NCBI GenBank assembly: GCA_036927565.1
Contig: JAYESD010000009.1
Span: 168,042,929-168,106,928, forward strand
DNA from: Tuctoria greenei
Lineage: Eukaryota; Streptophyta; Magnoliopsida; Poales; Poaceae
Reading direction: 5' to 3'
DNA: 64,000 nt
Shown: positions 46,498 through 60,203 of the stretch, piece by piece
Layout of the letters: every line of letters starts with the position of its first letter
How positions within the stretch are numbered: position 1 is the first letter of the stretch
Position numbers and translations under genes: made by a program
Notes under the pieces: generated by a model
Told to the model about the DNA's origin: nothing
Databases searched by the model: none
The model's input: the letters and a program-made list of their open reading frames with translations, nothing else

Positions 46498-47631
46498 ACT
46501 CAAGAAGGCAGATGGAACACACAACTTGTGCAGATGGAACACACAACTTGTGCAACCCCACAACAAGAAGGCAGATGGAACACACAACTTGTGCAACCCC
46601 ACAACAAGGAAGTGGGCTGACCACACGGGGCTTAATCCTCCTCCACCGCCACAGCCAACCGACCTGTTCGATGAGCTGGAGTACGCCTTCTACTTCCACC
46701 AGCAATCAAGTGAGTATCGTCTCTTATGTCATAAAACTTGGACAAAAAACAGGAAATGGTGCATCCTCTCCACCGGAGAGCCTGAAAAAAGGAATATCGA
46801 CAAAGAGGCTGCCAATGCTGATGGTATAGCTGCGCTTGTGCCCTGCCGCGCTAGGCAGTAATAGCGCCCTTGGCTCTCCACGGCAACCTGTACGGGCCGC
46901 CTCAACTGGACTCTGCCGCTGGCCAAACCAAGATGGTGGCTTTTGACATATTTTCAGAGACATATCACCCAAATGGATGGTCCACCGACGACCACAGGCA
47001 ACAATCATGTAAAGCTCTTCGTCATGGACAAACTCCTTGTGGGAGCTGACTTCAGGCAAGAGAAGCGCATTGACCTCTAGTCCTTGAGAACTATGGCAAT
47101 GCCACTAGGTGGTAACTGCACCACCGGGTTGCCGCTCCACGCCCGAGTTCATTTTACGCGATCCGAGCCATGCCAGGCCTAGCCAGGCTGGGTCGTTCCA
47201 TAGCCCATTTATTTTTATATACATTAAAAATAACAAAAAATATATATTATACGGCCTTAAACAGGTCGTGCCGGGCCGAGCCCCTCGGGCTAACTGGGCC
47301 ATACTATCGGGCCGGCCGGGCCAACCTTAAACGGGTCATGCAGACCAGCCCGACGGGCCGGGGTCAAGGCCCGGGCACAGCCTGAACCGAACTTCAGACT
47401 CGCCCGGGTCCAATTTTTTATTGCCGGGCCATTTTTCCGAGCTTCAGGCTGACCTTATTGGCCCGGCCCATTTGGCCACATTTACTTCTATGTGGGAACT
47501 GGAGCATTGGGTTGTTGCACGGTGGGGACCTGGGGACCTTACCGTAGTTGAAGACCATTACTTCCTTTGAGCCTGCTGGGCATGGCCGCAGCGGCTGGTA
47601 AACAAGGTAATATCTTCCTTTGTTACATCAA
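46498..47631 (+). pseudogene. psi2 copy 3, downstream of G4
   Basis: Same mid-gene start, tandem duplications and premature stop near 46859 as the other psi2 copies, at offset 43251 from the first. The edge of the insertion here reads GTGGGAACTG, as in intact genes, where the other copies read GTGGTAACTG. Confidence 0.75.
47134..47491. repeat. GGCCCG-rich insertion, copy 3
   Basis: Third copy of the psi2 insertion, with a few private bases (CAGGCCTAGCCAGG near 47172). Confidence 0.6.
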
Positions 47632-48073
47632 TGATATTGTTGTGTAAACGTGAATGATATTGAGACAAAGAAGACCAACCACTCTATAGAAACGCACAAC
47701 TCACTGGCCTGTAAATTGTTCCGACAAAATTGGATTGTAAATAGGAAATGGTGCATCCTCTCCACTCAAGAGGTTGAACCACGAAACATCACACACGAAG
47801 GTCACCAATGTTGCTGGGACAACTGCGCTTGTGCATGACACATGCAAGGTGGTCAGAGCACCTCTAGCTCTCCATGACAACCTGTAGTGGCCGCCACAAC
47901 CATGCCTCATCACTGGCTATACCAAGATGAATGTTTTTGATATATTGTCGAAGATATTCACCCAAACTGATGGTCCTTTGACAACCACTAGCAACGATCT
48001 TGTGAAGCTCTTCATCATGGACGGGCTCCTCGTTAGAACTTACTTTGGGCCGAAGAAGAGCATCAACATGTGG
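47632..48073 (+). pseudogene. psi3a copy 3
   Basis: As in the other psi3a copies. Gly replaces Arg in the Met-Asp-Arg-Leu-Leu segment near 48022. TGA replaces the Cys codon near 47836, shortening the left frame. Confidence 0.65.
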
Positions 48074-49161
48074 CGCTGCATCACCACTAACCAGGATTTC
48101 ATTGCCGAGAACGCACGCTGCCAACCGGCTGAGGTCCTCCTCTATAGGTATATCCCCCAGCTGCCATCCAGAGGATGTTGGGCCACGGATGTCATGATGG
48201 ATGCGATCCTCATTTCTGGCAACCTGGAGAGCCGGTGTAGCGTTATCCACTACCCTAAACAAGAAAACGGAGGGTGGCTCCTGCTCGCCATCTGCGACAG
48301 TGTCCTACTACTAAAGAAGTTAGATGGCATATACAACTTGTGTAACCCCACAACAAGAAGTGGGCTGACCTCACGGGGCTAAATCCTCCTCCGCTGCCAC
48401 AACCGACCGACCTGTTCGATGAGCCGGAGTATGCCTTCTACTTCCACCAGCAATCAAGTGAGTATCATCTCTTATGTTGAAAAACTTGGACTAAAAATGG
48501 GATATGGTGCATCCTCTCCACCAGAGAGCCTGCAAAAAGGAATATCGACACAGAGGCTGCCAATGCTGATGGTATAGCTGTGCTTGTGGCCTACCTGCAC
48601 AAGGCGGTAACAGCACCCCTTGCTCTCCACAGCAACCTGCAGGCCACCTCAACCGGACTCTGCCGCTGGCCAGGCCAAGATGGTGGCTTTTGACATATTT
48701 TCAGCGACATCCACCCAAATGGATGCTCCACCGACGACCACAGGCAACAATCGTGTAAAGCTCTTCGTCATGGACGAGCTCCTTGTGGGAGCTGACTTCG
48801 GGCAGGAGAAGCACATTGACCTCTGGTTCCTTGAGAACTATGGAAATGTCGCCAGGTGGGAACTGCGCCACCGGGTTGCCAACCATGGGGGCCTTATAGT
48901 CGTGGAAGACCATCAGAGCCTTTGAGTCTGCTGAGTATGGTCGCGGTGGCTGATGAACAAGACAACATCTTGCTTGGCAACAGCCACGGTTTTGCAGCGT
49001 ATAATGGGAACAGTAATGAGATAATAAAGACAATCAACTTAGTGGAGACGCCGGACAACATATATGTCATTGTGTCGAGGCACGTGTTCAGAGCAAACCT
49101 CATGCATCACCCTCATTTCTCCACAAGGCCTGCCACTGATATGCCCTTTGTTCACTTCTAA
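48071..49161 (+). pseudogene. psi3b copy 3
   Basis: It keeps the lost G and one TGA (near 48478), but the second stop of the other copies is absent here (ACCAGAGAG near 48520). It also has two extra bases near 48991 (GGTTTTGCAG), so the last 101 codons (48856-49161) read cleanly in one frame to the family stop. It is still broken overall. Confidence 0.75.
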
Positions 49162-49651
49162 TGCTATGTTCCTGGATCCAGATAAATGCTTAACTATTCA
49201 TCTTTTTCAGATCTGATGTTCACAACACATACTCTTGTTACATTTAACCCTAGTGGTGATGTCTGTATGGCTACATTTATTTGTGTGTGGATTGTGTTTA
49301 TTGGGGTATCAATAAAAAATAATGATGTTTTATGAGTTTATTATGCGAGCTTATGCAATTGATGTATGATTACTTTAATTATCTGGTCATAACATCATGC
49401 TAGTTAGGCAATCTGGAAGCACACCACCCAGTGGTGACTTCGAGTTGGAGCTGCATATTACGTGATTGCATGTTGTTTTGAATCCTGTCAGAGTTTGTCG
49501 GTATAACACAGTCTCTAATCACTGCAAAACCTCACTGCAAAACCGAGTCTTTGATCTGCCTAGTTTGGATGGGTGACGGAACTGTCAGGTCAATCATTAT
49601 CTCATCATTCGCCTACTAGCTAAATTTCATGCTCTACTTCCACATATTCTG
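49162..49651 (+). other. Type B 3' flank
   Basis: AATAAA near 49310. It carries the extra CTCACTGCAAAACC-like repeat near 49530 that is also found after G1 and G2. Confidence 0.65.
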
Positions 49652-49999
49652 TGTTAGACTAATCAAGTCATTGCAGATCAGTATGTTTTAGTCAAATAAG
49701 TAGGTTAGCCAGGTGTGAGGCTGCCGTGCGCGCCGTGCATGTAGCGTGCATGGGCATGAGTACCGTGTATGCCGCGAGCATGGGGTATGGCATGACATGA
49801 TGCCCGTCTGTTTTGTGAGCTCAACGTGGAGCGGGCACTTCAGATAGTGGCGTCTGGGCAGCTCTCCCACGACCCTGTCTTTCCTGTTGATCTCTGCATA
49901 TAAATAAAGCACAGCAGTCGTGTGTGGTTAGCACACGACGGAAAATCTTACGTGTTCTAAGCGTGCGTTCGAGCATTCAAGTGTTCTTCAATCACAACA
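49652..49999 (+). mobile_element. Copia-type LTR, copy 5
   Basis: TGTTAG at 49652 to CAACA at 49999. It is the most diverged of the five LTR copies (for example CGCGCCGTGC near 49728). The primer-binding site follows. Confidence 0.75.
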
Positions 50000-52900
50000 T
50001 GTGGCATCAGAGCCACCAGTCAACAATCCCCGCGATCATGTCGAGCACCGGTGAGGACTCATTGGGAATTTACATAGAACATCAAGCATAGTTGTGTGTC
50101 GAGTTCATCGGGAACTTATCCTTGTGGTTCAGCTTCACACATACCCAGGTAAGGTCACAACATTCGAACATCAATTCATTTCCCATGCAAAACGAAGGTG
50201 GAACAAATCTGCTTCAGCTTCCCACCAAGCTCATATGATTTTTAGCAGATGATCAAGGTACGCATGCTGCTTTCATCAAAGGATGATAACCAGATGGTGC
50301 TAGGCTGATGTTTTCCGGTGTGTCTTGGTGTACCCCTACCGTATATTCCAAGGAGAGATAGGTTATCATATCCTTGCATGTATGATCAATGGGTTGCATG
50401 TATGATTCCATGAGAGCCCTATATTCTGGACCTCTTTATCAAGAACTAGCAGCAACCCGAGCTGTCATATTCACGTAAAAATTGACGTTTAATAGAAATA
50501 CATAATAAATGAACAGGGTATATATAATAACACTTTCTTAATGAAATGAAACCTGACCTTTTTTAATAAAATGGAAATGTAGATAAGAAATTTACGCTCA
50601 ATCTGTGACATGTTTTAAATTTGCATGGTTATTTATGTCACTCAAGAGTTATACAAAGGTACATTTGCATTTCTAGCTAATACGGTAACAATCAAGGTAA
50701 TAACACATCGTAAGTCGCGCTCCATAAGTATTTGAAACCAGAAGATAGACAGATGATATTAGGAACTACGGAACATGTTATCCTTACACAAGCAGGAACA
50801 CTGAATTAGGAACTCCAAAGTCAATACATATACCACTGAATGTCCATGAGCAGAGTTACTCCATCGACTCAGTTCAAAAGGATACCGCAGCCTGGAACTG
50901 ATAAGCAGATAATAAGCAATTGTGTTACACTTGTATACTCCTCCGTAGATAGCCAAACGGGCCTATGTACGCATTCCATTTTAGGTTCTCAAGATTCGAT
51001 GCTACATGACAGGTTGTCGGTAAACCATAGAAGCGAGGACATTGCTATCGGATCATGTCCTTTTCTTTGGCAAGTAAGATGTTTTAATAAAAGCATTTGA
51101 GGTGCCATTAGATAACACTATACTGCACATACTTGACCATTTAAAGTTTTGTGAGTTAGTATAGACTTTTTACGCTTTATCCTGCAAAATAATAATATAG
51201 ATAATTTCATACAACGACATAAACATAGGAGAACTACTTATTGTCTGATTTATGTTGTTGTTGTGCTTTCAGGTCCAAAGTACATAGGAAAATGATTTTA
51301 TCCGATATTGCACATGGAAATATTCCAATATGTGATAAAATAAACAAAGAAACCCCTCTTGAGAAAATTAGTTTTAGTTAAATGAAGAAGTCTCTCTGTT
51401 CAGCGAAATAAAGGCTAGTTGGTCATATCTTTAGATGGAAAGGTAAATTAATGGATTTTGAGAAGGATTAAATGCATTACAAATATGGTTTATCACAATA
51501 ATGTGAGCACAAAAAGAGCCTTTTGTTAAATATGCTTACTAAGCATGGCATTGAGTAGATCAGCAAGCTAATTAAACCTGAACATGGTTTTCTTCATGAA
51601 GATAGCCAATGGATTTGTAAAATGTAAGAAACCCATAAAACAAATTAAGGCACCTAGTGAGGAGACATCAGCACTCATGAACAAAAGCCTACGGCTGACC
51701 TTTTGCTGTACTGGAGTGACAGGTCATCATTAAAGTTTCCAGCTCAGAACCAACCAAGGAGACCTCTCCTTATTGACGTGGATGTTCATCATCAACAGAG
51801 ACATCTTAAAATATCATATGGTATTTTCCAACTAAATATGCATTTTGCAGGAAAATTAAGTTGTGTGACACGAAGCATCACAAAAGCTACAACCAATGAA
51901 GTTTCAGTAAGCACACCCATGACTAATTATGCTAAATGTGAAACTGCATCGATTGTGTTAGCATATTAGCAGCTGTCTTGTATAGGTACACAAAAGTGGT
52001 CGCATTGAAACTCTCAACATGTGACAACTATACCCAAGTAATAGCATAGTTGATACAAGGATGACCCGACCTTCTCAACGTAGAATTGAATATCTAGATA
52101 CGCCTTGAAAACCCAGTGAATTGGATGAACAACACACATTGCCCATGCAACACACCTTTCATCTCAAATTATAAGAACAGTATGCAATGAAGTTTGATAC
52201 ACTCGACCACGACGGAGTGGATGCATTGCTCCCACGACTCCCAGCGGAAAAGCAAGAACAGTCTACCGAAGAAACTCTCAGTTTCTAATGTAGTTGCTAC
52301 TTTGCATGAGGCTACACCCTACATGAGAACAAGAGCAATAAGCTGTGATTTTTCCTGTAGAATAAATTGGCGCAGAATAAAGTACAACTGATAACTTCCT
52401 ATTTTCTCTCTCCGTGTTCAGAATGGACATGTGATATTTGCAATAAATGAATCCCCTCCATTTATTCCTTTTCCTGCACCCAGAAAGTCCTTCAACACCT
52501 AGCAAGTATGTCTCCTACACGCTTGGAAGTCCTTGAACAGTTGACACCAGCCTTCCTATCTCCCACGCCCTTGGAATGTCATTAAACATCAAGCACCAGC
52601 CTCCCTTTCTTCCACGCCCGTGGAATGTCCTTGAACAGTTGGCACTGGCCTCTATTTCTTTCTTTATGATTCCATCATCATGTACATGTGCAGTTAAGCA
52701 CGCAATGTTGTAGTCTCGTCCCACATCCTCCAATGTTTTAAACTTTTATATCTAAGTAAAAGCAAAATACATCCGTTAGATAGTAAACTACTCATTTATC
52801 TAATAATTAAATCACTTAGGAACATATTCACTTTGTCTTGATGTTTCCGTGCGTGTGCTCATATTGGTGGTCCTTTATATGCAGTAGTCATGTTTTCAGC

Positions 52901-54676
52901 TTGCATACCAGGATCAGTAGGTGTTAGATAAGAATGTGAGGAACTTGTGAGATGCTCATCAAACTATGTGAATAGGAGACAATTTAGTCAAACCAGAGTG
53001 GGTGCAAAACTTCTGTTAGTAAGCTTGTTACTTATGTGTTTTTTCATTGTAGACCATAGAGAATTTGAGTATTTCATTTTGTGTTGTTTCTATAATTGAT
53101 GCACCTAAAAGGCCATGGGATTCATGTTGACATTTGATGTTTTTGAAATTTAATGATACATATCAGACCTACTATTGTTATTTTCATTCTCTATCATGCA
53201 AGACTGATGCAAATCATTTCGTTAACAGGAAAAATCATTTGTTAGAATTAGAAAGACACCACAGCATAAATTTCTTCTGCTACTGCACAGGAAAACATTT
53301 GGCTCGGGAATGTTTTCATGGCGATGGCACAGTGAGGATATAAGTACATAGTGGTGGGGAGGCGGGGAACAAAGAGACCACAATGTGGATGCATTGTCCC
53401 GTAGCGGTGTTATAGTGAAATAGTGTCTCTGATGGATGGATGAAAGACGAGCATTGCCCGAGGTATTTCCCATGACTCTGTAGTACTCTTTCATTATGGA
53501 GATTTTGAAGCTCAAACACAGAGGATAACCATGTTTTTCACTCACAGTTTTCATATCTTCCGATATAAACTCTATCACAGTTCTAATTTAGAATTATGAA
53601 AACGTCAAGTTTTTGTCATTGTTCTGCATCAACCGTGTAGAACAAATACTCTTATATGAATGTTGTTGTGGTAATCTCATGTTGCAGGGTTTGCATTGTA
53701 TTGCCCATTGCTCGATGGAGTTGTATTGTCCAACACAAGGATTATAGGAATCTGGAATAATAGTTATACACACACGATACCTCTATACCGAGCTTCAGTG
53801 TAGGAGTTTTTGTGAGCATCGAGATAATATTCTGTACATTTGATGTTTCAACACCGCCATGAATCGTCTTTATGTGGTACGACTCAGCAGATAAAGATTT
53901 TTCTTCAGTGTTGATAATTTTTATCCAGTAAGCAGCTTAGTCACTAGGTCACAAGAGGATATTAATAAAAGCTAATAAGGAACACACCTAGGATATGCTT
54001 ATAAAATGTGAAAGTCCATGTCAATCTGTTTGGTTTTTGCATGAAACATGGAGAACTGGGTTTGTCAACGCAAAATCTTAGATTGTAACAGTAGAAGCTC
54101 ACTGACCAAAATGCTAAAATGTCCCTAGTGTGTGACAAAAGATCGGATGATCCATACCAGTTTTGTGCATTTGAAATGGGATTTATCTTCAGCAACTTTG
54201 CCAGTACCCCATCATGCCCTCAGGTGAAAATGTGGCAAGTGACTTTACATTCATGTATGGAACTTGCAAAAAAATGGTGCATCAGGATTCGACAATGTTA
54301 AAAGCACTATTGAAAAAAATTCTAGCTACAAGTCAAAATATGAGCAAATCATTTATATATAGTGAAAAAAAATTGGACGCCAAGCGCTCATAAGTGGTCC
54401 TTCAGTTCTACATACCGGCATCATCTCCAAACCCCTGCCGGCATTCGCCAAACAATTCTGACCTTAACATATTCCATCACAAGGAACTCTTGGGAAACAC
54501 CATTTAAAAGTCCAAGTCACCTTGCCTAGAATGCACAGAGATAGGATGTTTCGACATGTGGTGGCGTAGACGTGGAAAGACAGCACAGGATGTTGCTCCG
54601 TCAGCATGGTGACCTGTCCTGCAAAACTGCCAGGAGGCATATCACCCAAAGAACCTGTGTCAGCAGCTTACAGAAG
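50000..54676. other. Spacer, no gene recognised (copy 5)
   Basis: The most diverged spacer copy, with scattered single-base changes and a lost A near 50690. The 48-bp tandem repeat is at about 52481-52665. No supportable gene. Confidence 0.5.
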
Positions 54677-55444
54677 CATAAAAGAGCAGGGTTCCCTGTC
54701 CCTCACCACACTCCAATCTCTTTCTCTGGAACACAGATTTCCTCTCATCTTTTCTGAAACCTAAGTTCCCCTCCTTCTTCCCTCCAGATCCAGATCTTCC
54801 CTACTAGATCTGCCCTACCAGATCTGCTGAGGGAGCTTGCTGGGTCTGACTTCACGCCAACGCTGTGTGGAGAGCTGACGGTCAGGAACGAGGTGAGCAA
54901 AACCTAATAACCTGCGTTGTCTCTCACCGAGTGTGCTTTATCCCTTATTGTTCCCCATCTGTTTCACAGAAAATTCGTCTCATCTGTCCCCAATCCAAGC
55001 TCCCATCCGCCCTCCGGATCTGTCCTTATCTGTCCCAATAACAGTGGATCTTGCCGGGCCTGCCTCTGCATCACTGCCACACAGGAGCTCGTGCAGCCGA
55101 CACTAGAGAACAAGGTGAGCCCAACCCTAACTGAGTTTCTTCTAGTTTCTCCATTTTGTTGTTCCGTTTCAGAAGCTAAGCGGTCAGAAATTGAAGTTAA
55201 ATATCCCCCCCCCTTGTTCTTCATCTAGCAGGACCGTGCGGGGAGCTTGCTGTTTGACCGATCTTCGCACCGCCACTCGCGAGCTTGTGCAGCCACTGTT
55301 CAGGAACGAGAGGTAAGCCAAACTCTAACCCTAATCGAAATTCTCCATTTCTGCGATCTCGTTTAGAAGCTGGCAGAGGCATATCCAGATTGAACATTTT
55401 TTTTCACTTTTTCTTCACCAAGCACGAGATAGATTTGAGCAAAG
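54677..55444 (+). promoter_or_regulatory. G5 promoter and leader
   Basis: CATAAAAG at 54677-54684, first donor-like GT at 54893. The C run is 9 long. The initiator context is GCAAAGATGG as in G3. The telomere-like AAACCCTAACCC phrase after the last donor is altered to AAACTCTAACCC. Confidence 0.55.
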
Positions 55445-56677
55445 ATGGGCGGTGAGGAAGGAAGGCAGATCAAGAGGATGGAGTTGGAGCTCCAGGAACC
55501 TCGTCTCACCGAGGACAACATCAGGGAGATCCTAGTCCGCCTGCCGGTCAAAGACGTCATCCGCTACGGCACCATCTGCAAGGCGTGGCGCCTCATCACC
55601 ACTAACCAGGACTTCCTTGCTGAGAACGCACGCCGCCAACTGGCTCAGGTCCTCCTCTACAGGTACATCCCTCAGCTGCCATCCAGAGGACGTTGGGCCA
55701 CGGATGTCATGCTGGAAGCGATCTCCGTCTCTGGCGACCTAGAGAGCCGGCGTAGTGTTATCCGCTACCCTAAACCAGAAAATGGAGGGTGGCTCCTGCT
55801 CGCCGTCTGCGACGGTGTCCTCCTACTCAAGAAGGCAGATGGCATATACAACTTGTGTAACCCCACAACAAGGAAGTGGGCTGACCTCACGGGGCTTAAT
55901 CCGCCTCCGCCGCCACAGTCGACCGACCTGTTCGATGAGCCGGAGTACGCCTTCTACTTCCACCAGCAATCAGGTGAGTATCGTATCTTATGTCAAAAAA
56001 CTTGGACTAGAAACGGGAAATGGTGCATCCTCTCCACCGGGGAGCCTGGAAAAAGGAATATCTACACAGAGGCTGCCAACGCAGATGGTATAGCTGCGCT
56101 TGTGCCCTGCCTGCGCAAGGCAGTAACAGCGCCCATGGCTCTCCACGGCAACCTGCACTGGCCGCCTCAACCGGACTCTGCCGCTGGCCAGACAAAGATG
56201 GTGGCTTTTGACATATTTTCAGAGACATTCACCCAAATGGATGGTCCATCGACGACCACAGGCAACAATCGTGTAAAGCTCTTCATCATAGACGAGCTCC
56301 TTGTGGGAGCTGACTTTGGGCAGGAGAACAGCATTGACCTCTGGTTCCTTGAGAACTATGGCAATGCCGCTAGGTGGGAACTGCGCCACCGGGTTGCCAT
56401 GCCGTGGGGGCCTTATAGTCATGGAAGACCATCAGACCCTTTGAGTCTGTTGAGTATGGCCGCGGTGGCTGATGAACAAGGCAACATCTTACTCGGTAAC
56501 AGTCACGGTTTAGTACTCTATAACAGGAACAAGAAACAGACAATAAAGACCATCAACTCTGAGATGCTGGATAACATAAATATCATTGTGTCGAGGCACG
56601 TGTTCAGAGCAAACCTCATGCATCACCCTCACTTCTCCACAAGGCCTGCCACTGATATGCTCTTTGCTCACTTCTAA
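55445..56677 (+). CDS. F-box protein with FBA-like C-terminal region (G5)
   Basis: 410 residues, the most diverged intact copy. It shares the probably ancestral Arg49, Arg83, Val95 and Ala232 with G3. Private changes are Ile39 (F-box), Leu66, Glu91, Ser159, Ile181, Gln184, Ser269 and Ile380. Most are conservative and none breaks a core motif, so the protein is probably functional as an SCF adaptor; changes at 181 and 184 fall in the FBA-like half and could affect target choice (inference). The flank, region X and CACTA element downstream repeat those after G3 at offset 28227. Confidence 0.9.
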   Translation: MGGEEGRQIKRMELELQEPRLTEDNIREILVRLPVKDVIRYGTICKAWRLITTNQDFLAENARRQLAQVLLYRYIPQLPSRGRWATDVMLEAISVSGDLESRRSVIRYPKPENGGWLLLAVCDGVLLLKKADGIYNLCNPTTRKWADLTGLNPPPPPQSTDLFDEPEYAFYFHQQSGEYRILCQKTWTRNGKWCILSTGEPGKRNIYTEAANADGIAALVPCLRKAVTAPMALHGNLHWPPQPDSAAGQTKMVAFDIFSETFTQMDGPSTTTGNNRVKLFIIDELLVGADFGQENSIDLWFLENYGNAARWELRHRVAMPWGPYSHGRPSDPLSLLSMAAVADEQGNILLGNSHGLVLYNRNKKQTIKTINSEMLDNINIIVSRHVFRANLMHHPHFSTRPATDMLFAHF

Positions 56678-57266
56678 TGCTATGTTTCTGGATCCAAATA
56701 AATGCTTCTCTATTCATCTTTTTCAGAACTGATTGTTCAAAACTTATACTCTTGTTACATTTAACCTTGGTGGTGATGTCTGTCTGGCTACATTTATCTG
56801 TTTGTGGATTGTATTTATTGAGGTATCAATAAAAAGTTATGATGTTTTATGTGTTTATTATGTGAGCTTGATCAATGTGAAATGATGTGTTATTACTTTA
56901 ATGTTCTGGTCATAACACCATGCTAGTTAGGCCATCTGGAACCACACCACCCTGTCATGATTTCGAGTTGGAGCGCAATATTGCATGATTGCATGTTTTT
57001 TGGAACCTGTCAGAGTTCATCGGCATAACATACTCTCTAATAACTGCAAAACTGAGGCTTTGATCTGCCTAGTTTGGACAGGTGACGGAACTGTCAGGTG
57101 CACCATCAGGTAATTCTTCGCCTACTAGCTAAATTGCATGATCTACTTCCGCATACTCTGCAGGCGACTTGGCACCTGCATCACCATGCACCGACCTGCT
57201 CTATTTCTGCACCCCTACGTGTGTCTCCGGACTTTCTTTTTGGGACAATGCATGCCTACGGACTCA
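56678..57266 (+). other. G5 3' UTR and type A flank
   Basis: AATAAA near 56697 and 56827. Ends at the joint with region X. Confidence 0.7.
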
Positions 57267-59908
57267 TAGGATCATCTCTGTACTTATACAGCTATCAAAG
57301 TGTTATTGAATTGGCCTCACACTGCACACCCTATACCAGAAAAACCTAATTATTAATTAATATGAGGTGACCGGCGGATCTCACTAGCTATGCGTCCCAT
57401 ATACCACAAACTGGTTACAGGTGGACTACAAAAGCATGCTCATCATGAAACCTTAGGGCATGTTTGACATGGCTCCACAACTGAGCCATGCTGCCAAACA
57501 CCTCAACTCCAAAACTCCACAGGGAGGTCCAACTCTAGGGAGTTTATGGAGCTCTAGTTCATTTTCTTGAAGTACCTCTTTTTTTTCTCCAGCAACCGTA
57601 ATTATATGATAGACCTAGTCGTGGAGTTCAAAGTTATTTACCCGCAATTGCCACAGGTTACAGAAAAAACGATTCACTAGTTTTTCTTTTCATCTCTTCT
57701 GGAGACTCTCGGAAACACAGGTTGGGCCCAAGGCAGGGCACCGCGCCCTCTCGATGCGCGAGCTAGGGCACCACCGTGGCCTCTGTTTGCCCGCCGCCCA
57801 CCTCCCTCGTTTGCCCAATCCCGTTCCTCTCCTCTGCCTGAGACTTCGGCCATTTGCAGAAACCCTAGACGCAGATGCACATGGAATTCTCACTCTGCTT
57901 TAGCGTGTGGGGACCGGAGTCCACACTTTCCAGGAATCGCATTGGGTGGTGCCGTGCGATGCGACACCCAACAGCACACATGTAAAGGAACACGTATTAC
58001 ATAAATCATTTGCTGAAATTTACAAAGATATTCAGTTTACAAATAGTTTATAAAAATAAACTACAGCGGAAGATAGGATTACAACTCTCGTACTCCAGTC
58101 TAATAAGTAAAAGAGAAGCTGTCGAGCCCACGTACGCTCCTCACTAGCCACGAAAACCAAACAGCAGCGGCATAGTTTCCACATGAGTATATCACTCGGA
58201 GAGTCCCGAGCCTCATCGGAAAACTAATAAGCATAAGCACATAGGTTAGTACCTGCAAAAAAACTTATATAGCAACCGTGAGCACGAAGGCTCAACAAGA
58301 CTTAACCGTCTCACTTAAACATGAAACTCTACATGAGGGTAAAGACATAACATAGGATGGAAGATTTGCGTAACGGACTCGCCTAATCGTGGGTCCTTAT
58401 TTTTCAGATTTATAGCAGCAGCTTAAACCTTGTGCGGGGCAGCATCGTAACTCCACAATCAAACAAGAAACGCTTCATCATGATGTTGCATGCCCAAGGT
58501 GGAATTTAAATTTTGTGAGCACTATACTAATACATACAACATAGCAATACCATGATAATATAATGTTCATAACAGCAACAATTAATTCTCATCTCAAGTG
58601 CAAGTATTTAACTACGTCACAACTCGGTGAACAAGTGGTACTCATAACCGTGAGGGACGGTGATTCGAATCAATGATACCCGAAAACCACGTCACGTACG
58701 CCCGTACTGGAAGTCACATCAGTGCACTCCACGGACGTCGTACGCAACCACCTTTCTCAAGTTCCGGCCAAGTTGAATCGATTCAATCGTCTAGGACAGT
58801 ATCCCCACTCACGGTGCACCCTTCCGCTGTGAAGATGTCGTGAGCGTGTTTCCGTCTACTATGCTGCGGCCGAAAGCCTGAGGCGAACGAAAAAGTCTCA
58901 ACAAAAGCTTCCCAAGGTACACCGGTTTCCTGGATCCCATATATCCAGTATGACTCCAGTACAGTTCAAACTTGCTCAGCAGGGCAGCATACGGATCGGT
59001 CCTTAACCGACACAGGCAGGGCTACGCACCCAAGACCAAGTCTTGCTGCATCCTACGCCCCTGACCGGTCTCATTTTCAGATTACTATCTCATTCTCTTT
59101 GAACCAATCCCGTGTGAAAAGGTCCTAGCCATGCGAGTAGATTCCAACTACTTGACTTCTACCAAATCCTTTACAACATTTAGCATAGCATAGTCTACAT
59201 GATGACTTGACAACTAGCCAAATACTCCATGGGTTGATCTGGTCATGCAAGTGGATTTTCAATCACCTTAGCCCTAATGCACAATACCAACCCTAGACAT
59301 ATGTGATAAAATCATAATTTTGTAATAGCGCTTAAATGCAAACCGGGGCTTGCCTGGTTGCGAGATGGTGTCAGAGTTAATCTCCAGAGGTATGACTTCA
59401 AGTAGCTCCGGGGTCCTCTTGAGCTCGGCAACTAATCGGTATGCAAAGAATTATGCAAGCTAATCAATACCGGTATTATATTATAGTTCAAAGGAAAGAC
59501 AATTAATTATATGAATTTAAGCTTAATGGTTCTGGAAATTTTACAGGGGACATTAGGTGCTATGAGGAAGATATGTACCAAAAATTGGAGATGTCCAAGG
59601 AAGCTTGTTGTCTATAAAATTCCAACAACTAAAAGCCTTCTCTGAATTTTGGTTGTAATTCTGGAGGTCTATCATGGATATCAGTGGTTGTATCATACAG
59701 AGGAGGTCTCACTGGTTCTAGGAAAACTTGTTTCATAAATTTCTAAGCTTCCTATTGGGATATATTGAATTTAGAAGTTTGGAAAAATTTCTGAAATAGT
59801 TCTGATGTTTTTGGGCATTCTATGACCTGTTAGGAAAATCTCCATATTGAACTAGGTTATTAAAGTCAAATGAAGCTGAAATTTTACAGGAATTCAGAAA
59901 CTTACTAA
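57267..59908. other. Region X copy 2: repeat-like sequence, no gene
   Basis: Colinear with 29040-31681 at offset 28227 with scattered substitutions. No gene seen. Confidence 0.4.
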
Positions 59909-59921
59909 CACTACTACAAAA

Positions 59922-60203
59922 TGCATTTTCACAGGCGTCTGCTTATTTTTTTTACAGACGGTTTGTTAAAAGTTACGTCTGTGATATCATATGAGTTAAT
60001 AACCGTATGTGATAATAGAATATCACAGGTGGTCCGTAACAAACAACCGCCTGTGAAAATGTATTGATTTTCACAGACGGTCCGTAACAAAAACCGTCTG
60101 TGATAATAGTCATTATCACAGGCGGCCCGTAACAAACAACCGTCTGTGAAAATATAATGATTTTCACAGGCGGTCCGTAACAAAAAAACCGCCTGTGATA
60201 ATG
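59922..60203. repeat. CACTA left subterminal repeat array, copy 2
   Basis: Same alternating CACAGGCGGT units. ATGCATTTTCACAGGCG near 59921 is closer to the right-end unit than in the other complete element. Confidence 0.75.
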
